The position numbers and the translations under genes were made by a program. Below, in pieces: positions 1-9,099 of a DNA stretch of 14,172 nucleotides (positions are counted from its first letter, which is position 1; each line of letters starts with the position of its first letter). This DNA comes from Saccoglossus kowalevskii (Eukaryota > Hemichordata > Enteropneusta > Harrimaniidae), in contig NW_003113976.1 of the NCBI RefSeq assembly GCF_000003605.2, forward strand, positions 17,261 to 31,432, given 5' to 3'. The notes beneath the pieces are model-generated. The model saw only the letters and a program-made list of their open reading frames with translations. It did not search any database and had not been told where the DNA came from.

Positions 1-1062
1 CTGAATAAGACGAAAATAAAATGGTTTTTAATTCGACTAAAGACCATCACGCAAAAATGTCGCGTCATTGGATTCAAAACTTATATGGAACTTTTTAAAT
101 AAAACAGTACTAAAACATAGTTGATACAGCATGTGTTCAAAATAGGATACCAACAGCTAGGGAAGTGACCCGGGTGATGGAAACTTCCCGGACGATTTCC
201 CGGAAGTTAATGCATACATTTGTACAGTATAATGGTCTTGGAAAATAAATTATGTTATCAAACTATATATCAAATATTTTTTGCAATTTATATATCTGAG
301 CAATATAATACACAATAGAGGTTTTTCGACAACACCATATGCCATTTATCATTTATTTAATTTGATGACAACAGAATTATTCTGATTAGAACTATTGTCC
401 CAATTTATGTAAAGAAAACATAGCGTAAGTATTACAACCTTGTTCATTGAGAAGGTATATTTATGTCTGAGCAATTCAGGCCCAAAAGCACAATGACGTC
501 AACATAATTACATGAGCAAATTAATTAATATTCACGTTCCTCAAAAACATTTGTCATGTATTAGTGTTAATCTGTAAGGGTCATCGCCGAATTAGGACAC
601 TGAAATCATAGAATATAGGCCATATACAGACGTTGTATATTAAAGCACTTGTAAGTGAAAAACAATCCATAGGGCTGCGTCTAGGAATCAAGAGGGTGAC
701 ATCTATTGAAAGCCAGTTTTGTCAAATGAAACTCAGAGATTAGTGTACCAAGATTACCCAAGTGGTCCTGGACCCTTAGTTCTCACATCGAATTTTACGT
801 GAGAGCCACTTTGTTCATGCAACTGGGCAATGTGTCGCTAAGATTTGGTTAACTTTATGTGGTTATATTCAAACAAAAAAACGTTCAAAATCACATCCAC
901 GTTTAATATAAATGTCCCTTATACAATCATATAACATGCATTGCATGAAAGTTCCCAGATAAATGACCAGATAAAAATTGTAAGAGTTATTATAACCACA
1001 AAAGGAAGACGATTTAAGATTTAACCAATATCAAGATAGATAGAACACTAACCAAAATACAC
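1..1062. other. No assignable gene; possible tail of the transferase gene
   Basis: The stretch is AT-rich with stops in all frames. Two acceptors on the minus strand around 800-840 (ACATTGCCCAG and AATCTTAG) could take a final exon of 10-20 codons ending at a TAA near 796, but none is convincing. A near-palindrome (AACTTCCCGG..CCCGGAAGTT, about 181-208) with an ETS-like CCGGAAGT is the only other structure. Confidence 0.4.
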
Positions 1063-1095
1063 CTTGCCATGTTGATACGGACAAGGTAAAATATG
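1063..1095 (-). CDS. Exon 6 (candidate): short exon with the Ser-Thr-Trp loop
   Basis: This short exon follows a strong acceptor (ATATATTTTTCACAG). It takes up phase 1 from exon 5 exactly, giving ...EQELCT-PYFTLSVSTWQ. Families with this fold have 'F-x-x-S-x-x-S-(S/T)-(F/W)' shortly after the EQ-L-C segment, contacting the nucleotide, and F-T-L-S-V-S-T-W agrees. The proposed donor at 1063 (AAG/GTGTAT) is mediocre. A second donor 10 bases further (end 1053, GTTAGT) would change the phase, and reading straight on gives a stop after about 11 more residues. The true C terminus is therefore unresolved. Confidence 0.52.
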
Positions 1096-1231
1096 CTGTG
1101 AAAAATATATTGAATCTCTATACTCAAAATATTGCCTTTTATTCATTCATCATTTTGTTTGTTGTTAAGCATCTGGTGTTAACATATGGATGGTTACAAT
1201 AACACGTATTTCACCGTGTACGTGTACTCAC

Positions 1232-1364
1232 GTGTACATAATTCCTGTTCCACTAGTGACATCATATAGTTGTCATCCTCCATGGCAGAAATGGTTGGCA
1301 TGGTTACTAAATCCTTCCTCGTCAAAACATTATTAAGCCTCTCTTGGAACAGGTTTTTGTATTC
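1232..1364 (-). CDS. Exon 5: catalytic-domain exon with EQELC motif
   Basis: The exon starts after TATGTATCAACGCAG in phase 0 and ends at an excellent donor (ACAC/GTGAGT) in phase 1. It encodes 44 residues running EYKNLFQERLNNVLTRKDLV through DDNYMMSLVEQELCT. Fucosyltransferase-fold proteins of this clan carry a nucleotide-binding segment of the form 'D...(S)lvEQ.lc.rA' just before a Ser-rich loop, and D-D-N-Y-M-M-S-L-V-E-Q-E-L-C fits that position well. The reading frame is closed on both sides by intron-like AT-rich DNA. An open plus-strand reading of the same bases (from 1270) has no recognisable protein character and is a shadow. Confidence 0.8.
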
Positions 1365-1476
1365 CTGCGTTGATACATATGAATTGTATTATTCTGCTCT
1401 CATAGTCAGTCAGTCTGCTTTAACGGCGGTTATACAATACGGATTATGTTAATCCAATTATTGGCTTAATGATGAC

Positions 1477-1480
<4 letters not shown>

Positions 1481-1507
<27 letters not shown>
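1481..1507. repeat. (AT)n microsatellite
   Basis: Thirteen and a half uninterrupted AT units, lying in the intron between exons 4 and 5. Confidence 0.95.
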
Positions 1508-1733
1508 CTGATTTAAACACAAGTATCAAAATGGGTTAAGGGAAATACGGCAGATGGATTCTGTGTGTTCAGTACGTGATACACTGTTTAGGATTCATAA
1601 GTCAGGTATTGGTTAAATTTCATGTTATGCAATGCACATGTTTCCGGCGATACATGTCTACTTTCGGCTAATCACGTGATTCTAAAAGAACACATTGATG
1701 AATTATCACTGAATTGCATGATTGTATATTTAC

Positions 1734-1878
1734 CATTGCATAGTTGGGAAGAGCAACGTACATAGAGGACATATTTCTTTTCGTCATCAGTAAGCGAAGG
1801 TCTTTGGATACACTGATGGCTGAACGTCTCATGGCCTCTCTTCGGACTGTGTCACAGTTTGTCAAGCCATTTCGACAA
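1734..1878 (-). CDS. Exon 4: catalytic-domain exon with paired cysteines
   Basis: The exon follows GCTGCACATCAG and ends at ATG/GTAAAT. Its first base completes the Gly codon split by the previous donor, so the protein runs ...TKTEEG-CRNGLTNCDTVRRE.... It adds 48 residues ending SSMYVALPNYAM in phase 0. In O-fucosyltransferases the H-x-R motif is followed within a few residues by a Cys, then a helix and a strand of the type 'siYIAtd'. CRNGLTNC and SSMYVALP match those positions. The two Cys, seven residues apart, may form disulfides. Reading from the TTG at 1928 is open but does not keep phase with exon 3, which is why the acceptor at 1879 was preferred. Confidence 0.8.
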
Positions 1879-1952
1879 CTGATGTGCAGCATTAGAAACA
1901 TGTTAGCATTCAGCTGGTCAGAGGTCAACTACACATTTCAACAAATATATTA

Positions 1953-2080
1953 TTAAAGGGCGGTGGTCGTCGCGCCGCGTCCTGTTCGACATGGGACTTA
2001 TAACAAGGTACACAACGCGTGTGAAGTGCATTCTTCGTTTAAACGAAATTCGAACACGCGTGACGACCACGGCCCTTTAA
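1953..2080. mobile_element. 128-bp palindromic MITE, TA-flanked, inside intron 3
   Basis: Both ends read TTAAAGGGC(G/C)GTGGTCGTC inward, with about 20 of 22 terminal positions identical, and each end is flanked by TA (1951-1952, 2081-2082). The middle holds a perfect 14-bp palindrome TTCGTTTAAACGAA (2034-2047) and two ACGCGTG words in opposite orientation. The element is too short to code. The flanking repeat could be read as TA (mariner-like) or the outer TTAA as the target (piggyBac-like). It makes up 128 of the 306 bases of the intron between exons 3 and 4. Confidence 0.8.
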
Positions 2081-2184
2081 TACCAAATCTGTTTGCCACA
2101 AATATAATCTCATCTTCAAAGATTAAGACATAAATACATATGCAATTACTTTATTCTAACACGTTAATAGCAATCAATACATAC

Positions 2185-2837
2185 CCTTCCTCCGTCTTTG
2201 TCCGAAAATGTAGCGCCATGAAAGGTTTTCCATGTAACAAATCTCTCTGAACCAAATCAATAACACCACGTATTTTCTTTGGTCTAATGAGATGTAAATC
2301 AAGTTGATTGAGGAGCTCCAACTGTTCTGGTAGCTTGTATGGCCCAAACTCTCTTGGCAGATAGATTCCCACGCACTGAATATTGCTTAACTCTTCGAAT
2401 ATATTTCTTGGATTTGCGATGACATCGACCTGGGACCAGTTTGGTATATTTATACCGAATGCATTCTCATAGAGCTGTTCATGTCTTTGATACATTCCTT
2501 CACCGTCTACTCGACCTGTAACAACGCCAATAACTCTGTCCACTGTACGATTACAGTTACGTCTGAACTCGTCTATATTCGCTACACCTACCAACTCTTG
2601 TAGTTTATCTACATCAAACGTCTCATTTAGAAATTTCCATCCGACAGCGTCACGCTCTTGACTATAGTGTGTGTGAAACCACTTCTCAACAAGTGTCCTA
2701 TTTGTATACAATGCATATAGCGCGGCCATTCTGAAATGCTCGAAATTGAAGTTTGGACCACTACCATAGTGATGAATGGGCAGCAAGTATCGCTTCTTAA
2801 CTGCCATCTTGGATTCCGTATTCTTGATTATATTTAA
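2185..2837 (-). CDS. Exon 3: main catalytic exon, O-fucosyltransferase-like fold
   Basis: The exon gives 217 full codons plus two bases (phase 2). It starts after TTTATCTGTACAG and ends at a strong GTATGT donor. In the joined protein the landmarks are the strand RYLLP (about 133-137), the loop G-S-G-P-N-F (142-147), the helix EHFRMAALYALYTNRTLVEK with an N-R-T sequon (163-165), and ALHFRTKTEEG (about 325-335). In protein O-fucosyltransferases a Gly-rich loop followed by a helix and 'NRTL' begins the domain, and H-x-R supplies the donor-binding or catalytic arginine. His327 and Arg329 fill that position here. The family's usual G-x-F-G-N-Q loop is replaced by G-S-G-P-N-F, so this is a diverged member, not a POFUT1 orthologue. 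An internal ATG at 2807 in good context (AAGATGG) could start a form without the anchor. Confidence 0.82.
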
Positions 2838-3075
2838 CTGTACAGATAAATTCATATTATATTTTACAAATGTGCACTCCAACGCAGGTCAACATACATT
2901 TTTGAGACTCGAAGAACTCGTCGTCAACACTGACTGTGCCTCGCAATGAGTTCTGAGGGTCTCTAAAATGTGTGTCCACTTTTGTTGCAGTGATTTTTGT
3001 ATTACTATACTACAAAAAACACAATTCACTTCCTAGGCATATAGCCCATATTTGTCAACACACACACTTACGTAT

Positions 3076-3180
3076 CAGACTCAACGGTGTCGTACATCGT
3101 ACGACCGTAGTCGAATTGAGCATGCGCAGTCTCACAACCACATGGTGTGCAGGCGAAACTCCTTTCACGAAAAATGCCGC
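3076..3180 (-). promoter_or_regulatory. CpG-rich stretch with strong minus-strand donor: possible alternative first exon
   Basis: In AT-rich surroundings this stretch holds many CpG dinucleotides, an NRF1-like GCATGCGCAG (plus strand, about 3121-3130), and a near-perfect minus-strand donor (GATAC/GTAAGTGTG, exon side ending at 3076). The donor faces the catalytic exon at 2837, whose internal ATG at 2807 has an excellent initiation context. A 5' noncoding exon feeding a short isoform would explain the layout. One minus frame of about 36 codons is open up to the donor but ends in phase 2, which does not fit exon 3. Confidence 0.22.
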
Positions 3181-3199
3181 AAAATCATAGTGTTCTCTT

Positions 3200-3995
3200 C
3201 AATAAATAGTTAAAATAATGAAAGTAAGCATGACAAATTACTCAATTCATGAATATTGCTGTGCTTCGTTTTTTTCTTGACAAGTTATTGGCGTTTATCC
3301 TGAACAAAGGTCTTCGGATTGAGGTACTGATTTGAAAAATACAGTTGAAAATATTAGTTGAAAGATTTTGTACTTGTGCCAACAAACTTTCTTGTAGTAA
3401 GTCTTGTCCTCCTGCTTAACCTATGGGCAGTCTTTTAAAAAATACACCTTGGGGGCGAACTTTGAAAAGGTTTTCCCATTTCTTCTCAAATTTCAGAAAG
3501 AAATACGTATCTCTCGACCAGCCACCCGATATCCTATCTCGAATGTATTTAAAAAATAAATCTGAACAGGACATCACCTGACGCCAAAAGAATTGTCGAC
3601 CTTTTTAATGAAGAAATGCTGCTTTCACATGCGACGTCATCACTACTTCACTACAATTGGTTTCCTTTAAATGATGTCAGAATAATACACTAGACATATG
3701 ATGTGCAGCCATACTTCTGTTCTTGTTTACTCTCACAGTGCAGTTCTAGTAGCGATAATTCAGTTTAATGGTTAGAGGTCATGTGCGACATTCGTGTTCA
3801 TTAATAGACATTGACTTTCCACAAATTAATCGGGATCAAGCACCTAATAATTATTGTGGGGGAGCTGTTTTAAAATACCCCGAGAAAGTGTTCTATATTC
3901 TTCGAGTAATTAGGTGTTCATAATAAAGGGATTTTTCCACGCAAAAACGACGAATTCGGTCGAGTTTTGTTAGCGGTTGACTTAATATTACCCAC
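3200..3995. other. Intron 2, left part: no certain feature
   Basis: The only coding-like signal is a minus-strand frame after GACTGCCCATAG (about 3424), starting VKQEDKTYYKKV and open for 41 codons with no good donor. A weak inverted pair CACCTAAT(A/T)A (about 3841 and 3910) encloses a hairpin region. Both are unproven. Confidence 0.4.
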
Positions 3996-4093
3996 CAAAG
4001 AATCGTTTGGCTGTGAAAGATTGGTATTTTTTTCTGATTTGTAGGAATCTGAAAAATGCGTTTCACAACTTGTCTCTTTCTTTTAGTTTTATG

Positions 4094-4164
4094 CCGTATT
4101 CAAGATGGCGGCCCCCATATAGTAGATATCGCATTTATTTTATTATCACTTGTGCGCGAGCTGA
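4094..4164 (+). repeat. Dispersed repeat copy 1 with YY1-like site
   Basis: Same blocks and order as the copy at 7134, with small insertions and deletions between them. CAAGATGGCGGC is at 4101-4112. The sequence left of the core differs, and the hairpin arm seen at 7095 is absent. Confidence 0.6.
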
Positions 4165-4301
4165 CAGTGATTCAAATCAAGTAATGTTTTTTTCCGATGA
4201 ATTCACTCAAACAATCGTAAAAATATAGTGATGAAATAAATAGAAGCACTAAACCGTAGATCTATCAGGGGTAAATTCTCTTCTATGGGGTTCTCCACAC
4301 T

Positions 4302-4947
4302 TGTCAGGGTGGAATCTCGTCTCGTCTCTCTATATCTCGTTCCCTTGAGGTACGGGATCGGGAAAGTCACTTAAGCCTTACAGTCAAATAAGACACACAC
4401 AACGAAATACGTTTCAACTCTCGTCTTAGTCGATCAGTCGAGTACTCTGTAAGACACTGCGCCCTGGGGAAAAATCCCCAAGACTATCGCAAGGCTGAAC
4501 CAAGACTCTCTTAGACTGCGTCAACACTCACCCAAGGCTCTCCAGGACTGCGTCTCTCGTGGTGTACTCGCCAAGACCAACTCAAACTCTCTTTATTCAT
4601 TTTCAAAACTCTAACCAATTACAAAACAGTAAAAAGACTCTAGGGCGTAACCTTCAATCATAAGGCCAATCACACTAAGTACTGAATACGTCATATATTT
4701 TGATTAATCGTTCACTACATTAATAACTACGAATACCAACTGTCAGAATTAATAGTCCGAATAGCTACGGATATCTCGTAATTAGTTCCAAATCACTGAG
4801 TCAAGCTCCGTCCAGGACCTCGCCTGCCTAAACGATGACAGACATAACACAGCAATTCAGCTAATAATCAACTAATTAAGTCGGTCAACAGATACGTGCA
4901 AACAAATTCATGACAGATCAAACAAATTGTGAGCGCCATGTCAGGGT
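4302..4947. repeat. C-rich block bounded by 9-bp direct repeats, possible LTR remnant
   Basis: TGTCAGGGT occurs at 4302-4310 and again at 4939-4947. The left part is rich in CTCTC and CAAGAC words, with a tandem pair (4502-4522 and 4534-4554, 17 of 21 identical, period 32) and a TGGGGAAAAATCCCCA hairpin (4464-4479). On the minus strand an AATAAA (about 4592-4597) precedes this part, as in the R/U5 portion of an LTR. There are no coding remnants and no clear TG..CA ends, so the class is open. Confidence 0.35.
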
Positions 4948-5053
4948 ACCGATTCTAACTCACTGTGAGTACTGTGGCTCGACTACAGCATATATTTCAG
5001 CTGTTCGCTTACAATTTCCAGTTACAAGTACTTATTATTAATATGTATCACAT

Positions 5054-6120
5054 TCGCAGCTACTTAGTCACCAGGGCTAACGTCGGAATAATAATTTGTG
5101 TGCCGAATCCAATTTTTTTTTTAGCGAAAACGTGCTTTGGTGAATGACCGAAATTGTCGGTGCATGGTCGCTTCAGCGCACAAAATAACACATGTAAGGC
5201 TTATATCTGACATACACATGTCACAAAGTCGACAAAGCCAGAATGTTTTCTCGCATCACACCATCGAAATTATCGCCAACCGATAATATATTTATTAAAC
5301 TCTCACCAAAGCGAAAACCGCGACGAAAACGATTAGTTTGCAGTGCTTTTCCACACGTACCTTTGGTGGCAGGCATTTTCTACAGGTCGAATGAGAACAA
5401 GATGACGTCACTCGAATAGGTGTATACTCCCGTAAAGCAAACATGTAGTCTGTAGTGTGTATACTGCCCTCAGTCTTTTGGAAGAAATGTGCAAATAAAA
5501 GGCTTCCATGCATGTATGATAGGGGTAGGGGTACCAACAGCAGCAAATACCAAGAGGTCCATAGCAAATTATCGATAGTAGCAGACGACCATTTCCTGTT
5601 ATCTTTTACTAGAGTTACGCACGGTTCGGAAACTTAATCCTAGGAAAAAAGCTTCAAATAGATCTTTGTTGCGGTTTTTGTTCTGGTGAGTTTTTAACAA
5701 ACATGATATCGACTGGTGATAGTTTCTATTGCGTGATATGAAGTAATGGTGTATCGACTTTTATTTCTGGTGCCATTTGGCGTCACACGTGTGTTACGTT
5801 ACGCAAGTTACGCAATAAAATGTCAATATCCCAAAATAACATGTATCAGAAACAACTAAAATACCATTACAACGACAAAGGACCGACATCTGCGTCTAAT
5901 ACTGAAATACACTCCTTATATGTCGTATGTTCAGTTATGAATTAAAGGGAAAACAAATAACTAAACATTCCTATTTCGCGCAACTATACTACATTACCTG
6001 AATGTTGCTGGAGGTTTTACTTGCAGGTGTCGTTTTTCCTGAAACTGTTGTACCATTCGTGTATGTTAATTCAGATGGGCGAACATAAACCTTAATTCAA
6101 AAAATAGAAGATTGTGTTAT
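5054..6120. repeat. Segmental duplication, copy A (contains stem exon 2)
   Basis: Blocks here recur in the same order and orientation at 13440-14000. Examples are GTCACC(A/G)G..CTAACGT and AATTTGT (near 5068), GCATGGTCGCTTCA (near 5162), ATCTGACATACACATGTCAC (near 5203) and the whole exon 2 region with its flanks. Copy A has about 690 extra bases between the third block and the exon. Confidence 0.7.
5998..6090 (-). CDS. Exon 2: Thr/Ser-rich stem exon of the transferase gene
   Basis: This 93-nt exon is open in phase 0 at both ends and encodes 31 residues starting VYVRPSELTYTNG and ending KTSSNIQ. It is bounded by an AATTAAG acceptor and a CAG/GTAATG donor. The composition (about 13 Ser/Thr, no hydrophobic stretch, an N-G-T sequon) suits a flexible, glycosylated stem between the membrane anchor and the catalytic domain. 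Support also comes from a diverged copy at 13966-13905 that keeps the RPSELT core, the Ser-rich tail and a canonical donor. I assign it to this gene because its phase joins exon 1 to exon 3 without a shift. No enzymatic role is expected. Confidence 0.5.
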
Positions 6121-7090
6121 TTATATCAGTAGTTTGTCAACATTCAGACTACATACACTTATGTATTGCAACCAAGGTTCATGAACCCAGTAACAGAAAA
6201 AAACAGGGGGTGGAACAGCAAATACGTACGCTATTCTGTTCGGTGCCTGAATACTAGCCATTTCTATCTTCGAGGCAAACCACCATTGTATTCAATTCTT
6301 TGATTGTGTTTTTTTTTTGCTAGTTAATAATATTTCATCAACATCCGAAAGTAAAATAAAACAGTTAGTGTGCCTTAAAATAATGTGTTTACATGTTCAT
6401 TGGATCAACATATAAAGCTGGGAATATACAGTTCACATTAAAGAAATAAGTCTTGTAATATTCAAATAAACATTTCAATGGCCTAGGCCAGTGGAGTGTT
6501 GCAGAAATTAAACACCCCATATGTTGTAGAATTCATTTATTAAATTTAGCGTGCTTATGCATTAATTGTTGGCACAGACAGGACATGACATTCCTGTCTG
6601 AATAATAATACCCTGACGATCGATTATCCCAGTGCGCAACCATTGTAACTCCCGTTTCCCTGCGATCGAAAAATATGACAGCAAACGATCCGATTCATGA
6701 TGCTCATGTCTGAGAATGATCACACAAATTGTCACCAATATGTATCCCTCCAATGGCAATCTGCGACTGCACGTTCGTAATTTAAATTCACATTTTATCA
6801 GCTACCTACACACCATACCTGTTTGATTGAGTTAATCACGTGTTGATTATAGTTTACACATAGTTATATAAGCCAAAATTGTATTATTCAACTGAGCGTA
6901 TTTGGTTGGAGAAATTAGCGTTTTTCTTCAATTTTTATTTACTCATGGAACACGTTTAATGTTAGCAGTGAGTGACCCTACATATCATGGGCTAAATGTG
7001 TTACATACATGACACGTTTTAATCACACTGGCATACACGTAATAATCAAATCGATACGATCAAATTAACGGATATTTACTATTTGGGGAC
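6100..7090. other. Intron 1, left part: no certain feature
   Basis: It holds a perfect palindrome GGTTCATGAACC (6176-6187) and a small hairpin CAGACAGGA..TCCTGTCTG (about 6576-6601). A 65-codon minus frame (6759-6562) lacks an ATG near its start and any splice signals, so it is not annotated. Confidence 0.4.
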
Positions 7091-7094
7091 AGAA

Positions 7095-7147
7095 ATCTTG
7101 AATACGGCTTGAAACTACTTTCTTTAGTTTCAAGTCGTATTCAAGAT
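7095..7147. repeat. 23-bp perfect-type hairpin at the edge of a dispersed repeat
   Basis: Arms 7095-7117 and 7125-7147 (ATCTTGAATACGGCTTGAAA and its inverse) pair over 23 positions with one G-T wobble around a 7-base loop. The right arm runs into the YY1-like repeat at 7134-7213. Confidence 0.7.
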
Positions 7148-7213
7148 GGCGGCCTCCATATAGTATTATCGGTAAATTGATCGCATTTATTATCACTTGT
7201 ACGCCAGCTGATA
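7134..7213 (+). repeat. Dispersed repeat copy 2 with YY1-like site
   Basis: The copy shares CGTATTCAAGATGGCGGC, CCATATAGTA, TCGCATTTATT, TTATCACTTGT and AGCTGA in order with the copy at 4094. CAAGATGGCGGC (7142-7153) equals the known YY1 recognition sequence. Whether it is bound is unknown. Confidence 0.6.
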
Positions 7214-7557
7214 TTACGCCAGTTTTATTCTACAACGAGGAGGAGCTGAACCAAATAAATATTACATTTTAACAGGGAATAAACAAAATTGAAAGTTCCA
7301 ACGTGTGCATGATGGGCATTGGTCATTATGTAAAAAAAACACATTAACAAATCATCACAACTAGCGTTATACTATTACAATCTACACAATTAGCACTGAA
7401 AAGAAACCAAAGAAACCAAATAACGCTTGTTTGTATACCCAATGCGTTGTCTCGCAACGTACCTCGTAATACTACAACTCACATACTGTATTTTGTATTT
7501 TAGAGACAACGTTGACTTAATGAATCAGTTTGGCGCTTTCGTCTAATACACAATACC

Positions 7558-8106
7558 TGCACACACGCTCTATTGGTTTAGAATGTTACTTATTTGGTAT
7601 TAGCGTTTGGGAATAGTGTACGAATGCTTTAACGACATCAAAGACGTGTTATTTTCATGTAAAGACTATACCAGGAATATTACATCTCAACATTACACGC
7701 TATTAATATCAAAGACAATAGAAAAGATCTCTTTCTAATGTCTTTGTTAATATGTACATACTGTAAAAGTAAAACATATAATAACAGACATATGAGGATA
7801 ACCAAATGAAATGTGTCAGCTTACAATGTCATTCAATTAGAGTTCAGTGAATTGGTATTTCAAAATGAGCTCAACATAATGATGTTATGCGCGGCAGGTA
7901 CACAGAGAAGTTTTGTACACACCGGGAGGGGGATTTTGATCGGGATTTTTCAGTTAGATACATCCATTTTCAAATTCTGCAGCGGCAGACAAATCCACAA
8001 AGACATGGGACGATGTTTGGACTGATTTAATACGATGGAGGTCAATAAAAAATAGATTTGCTGTTATACACATGGGTCATATAATATATCCGCTAACATG
8101 CTGTTA
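7558..8106. repeat. Tandem intronic duplication, copy B
   Basis: Blocks at 7558-7637 (ATTGGTTTAGAAT, TTTAACGAC) and 8033-8106 (CAATAAAAAATAGATTT, ATATAATATATC) match blocks at 9100-9175 and 9699-9770 in the same order. The offsets are 1542 and 1666 bases. The DNA between them is too diverged to align by eye. Confidence 0.5.
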
Positions 8107-8583
8107 CCCCAAACACAAATACAGATTAGAATGAATAGAAAAAGTAAAACTGTTCTGTAAACATATATTCAATGCAACAGTTTAATCTAGATGTTTGAGC
8201 CGTGCCTAGTATAGTTATCAGATACACTACATTATTTACCGACACAATCTCACATTGCTTTCACCCGCATTAAATTCGAAAATATATTGCATTGCATACC
8301 TACTATTATTATACATCTATCACCATGAGGCCATTAGTTATAGCGTGCCGTAATTTTGCGGTATTTTACGAGGTATTTTCATCCTACCATATTAGGAAAT
8401 GTGAATTCCAAATATGGAATGATTACGCGCGTAAGCATCCTCTAATATTAAAAACAAACATGGCTACCACCAGAGTTTGATCGGATTCAACACAAAGAAG
8501 TTCGCTGACTCTGATCTAAATATTTTGGATTTCGGCATTCCCATGGTGTATCATTGGAAGGAAAAGATGTATAATAATAAAAG

Positions 8584-8713
8584 TATTACGAGAATACCTC
8601 AAAGGATGCACTCAGACAGTACATCGCGCATCGACTTCAAGTTCCTCCGCTGCCCGTCGGTCGATACTCCAGCTGTACTGTCTTCGTGCATACTTTGAGG
8701 TATCATCGTAATA
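8584..8713. repeat. 130-bp inverted repeat (hairpin or MITE)
   Basis: Two 40-base arms (8584-8623 and 8674-8713) are inverted copies with about 35 matches, both carrying ATACCTCAAAG, ATGCAC and AGACAGTACA. A 50-base loop contains a further ATCGAC/GTCGAT pair. The block is GC-richer than its surroundings. Because of the symmetry, both strands read a similar peptide (M-H-x-D-S-T...), and those frames are by-products. No clear target duplication is visible. Confidence 0.7.
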
Positions 8714-9099
8714 ACCTCATAGTATTGTAGTTCTGTGAACTTTTTCAAATGTAAATGACACATTATGTGTATAATCCTTCTTTGTGCTATTCGACTGGGG
8801 TCTCCATGTATTGTTACGATATGTCTCGAGCGTGTGGTAAATTTGCAGAAATTTATAAACAAACATTATTATACTTAGACACTTAGTTAGTAAACAATAA
8901 TGGCGAAGACATAATGAAAACAAAATATTGAGTATTGTCACGTGGTTTGAATTACACTAGAACTTTATATTCACATTTTATTTCTTATATATTGAGAACT
9001 ACTTTAACGTATCTCGTGAGATATTAATACACAATAACGCATAACTGTAGTAAATGGGTTTTATGTTACTCCGCTTGTCACGTCCGTCACAAACATGAC

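Noticed and set aside
1270-1452. Plus-strand 60-codon frame
   Set aside because: It is the antisense shadow of catalytic exon 5, which has clear family motifs and splice sites.
1744-1956. Plus-strand 70-codon frame
   Set aside because: It overlaps catalytic exon 4 in antisense and runs into the MITE.
3586-3640. Candidate minus exon ending at GGCGTCAG/GTGATG
   Set aside because: Its phase (0 to 2) does not join exon 2 to exon 3, and the acceptor is weak.
5295-5637. Overlapping frames near 5295-5637
   Set aside because: No protein character. The only useful signal is a 19-nt candidate exon that breaks phase.
6176-6187. GGTTCATGAACC as a possible tRNA T-arm
   Set aside because: No acceptor stem, anticodon arm or D-arm is nearby; it is just a palindrome.
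6562-6759. Minus-strand frame with a hydrophobic start and CPVC ending
   Set aside because: It has no ATG at the start and no splice signals, contains a hairpin, and shows no family resemblance.
8477-8862. Frames on both strands with M-H-x-D-S-T
   Set aside because: They arise from the two arms of one inverted repeat, so the similarity is structural and not evidence of coding.
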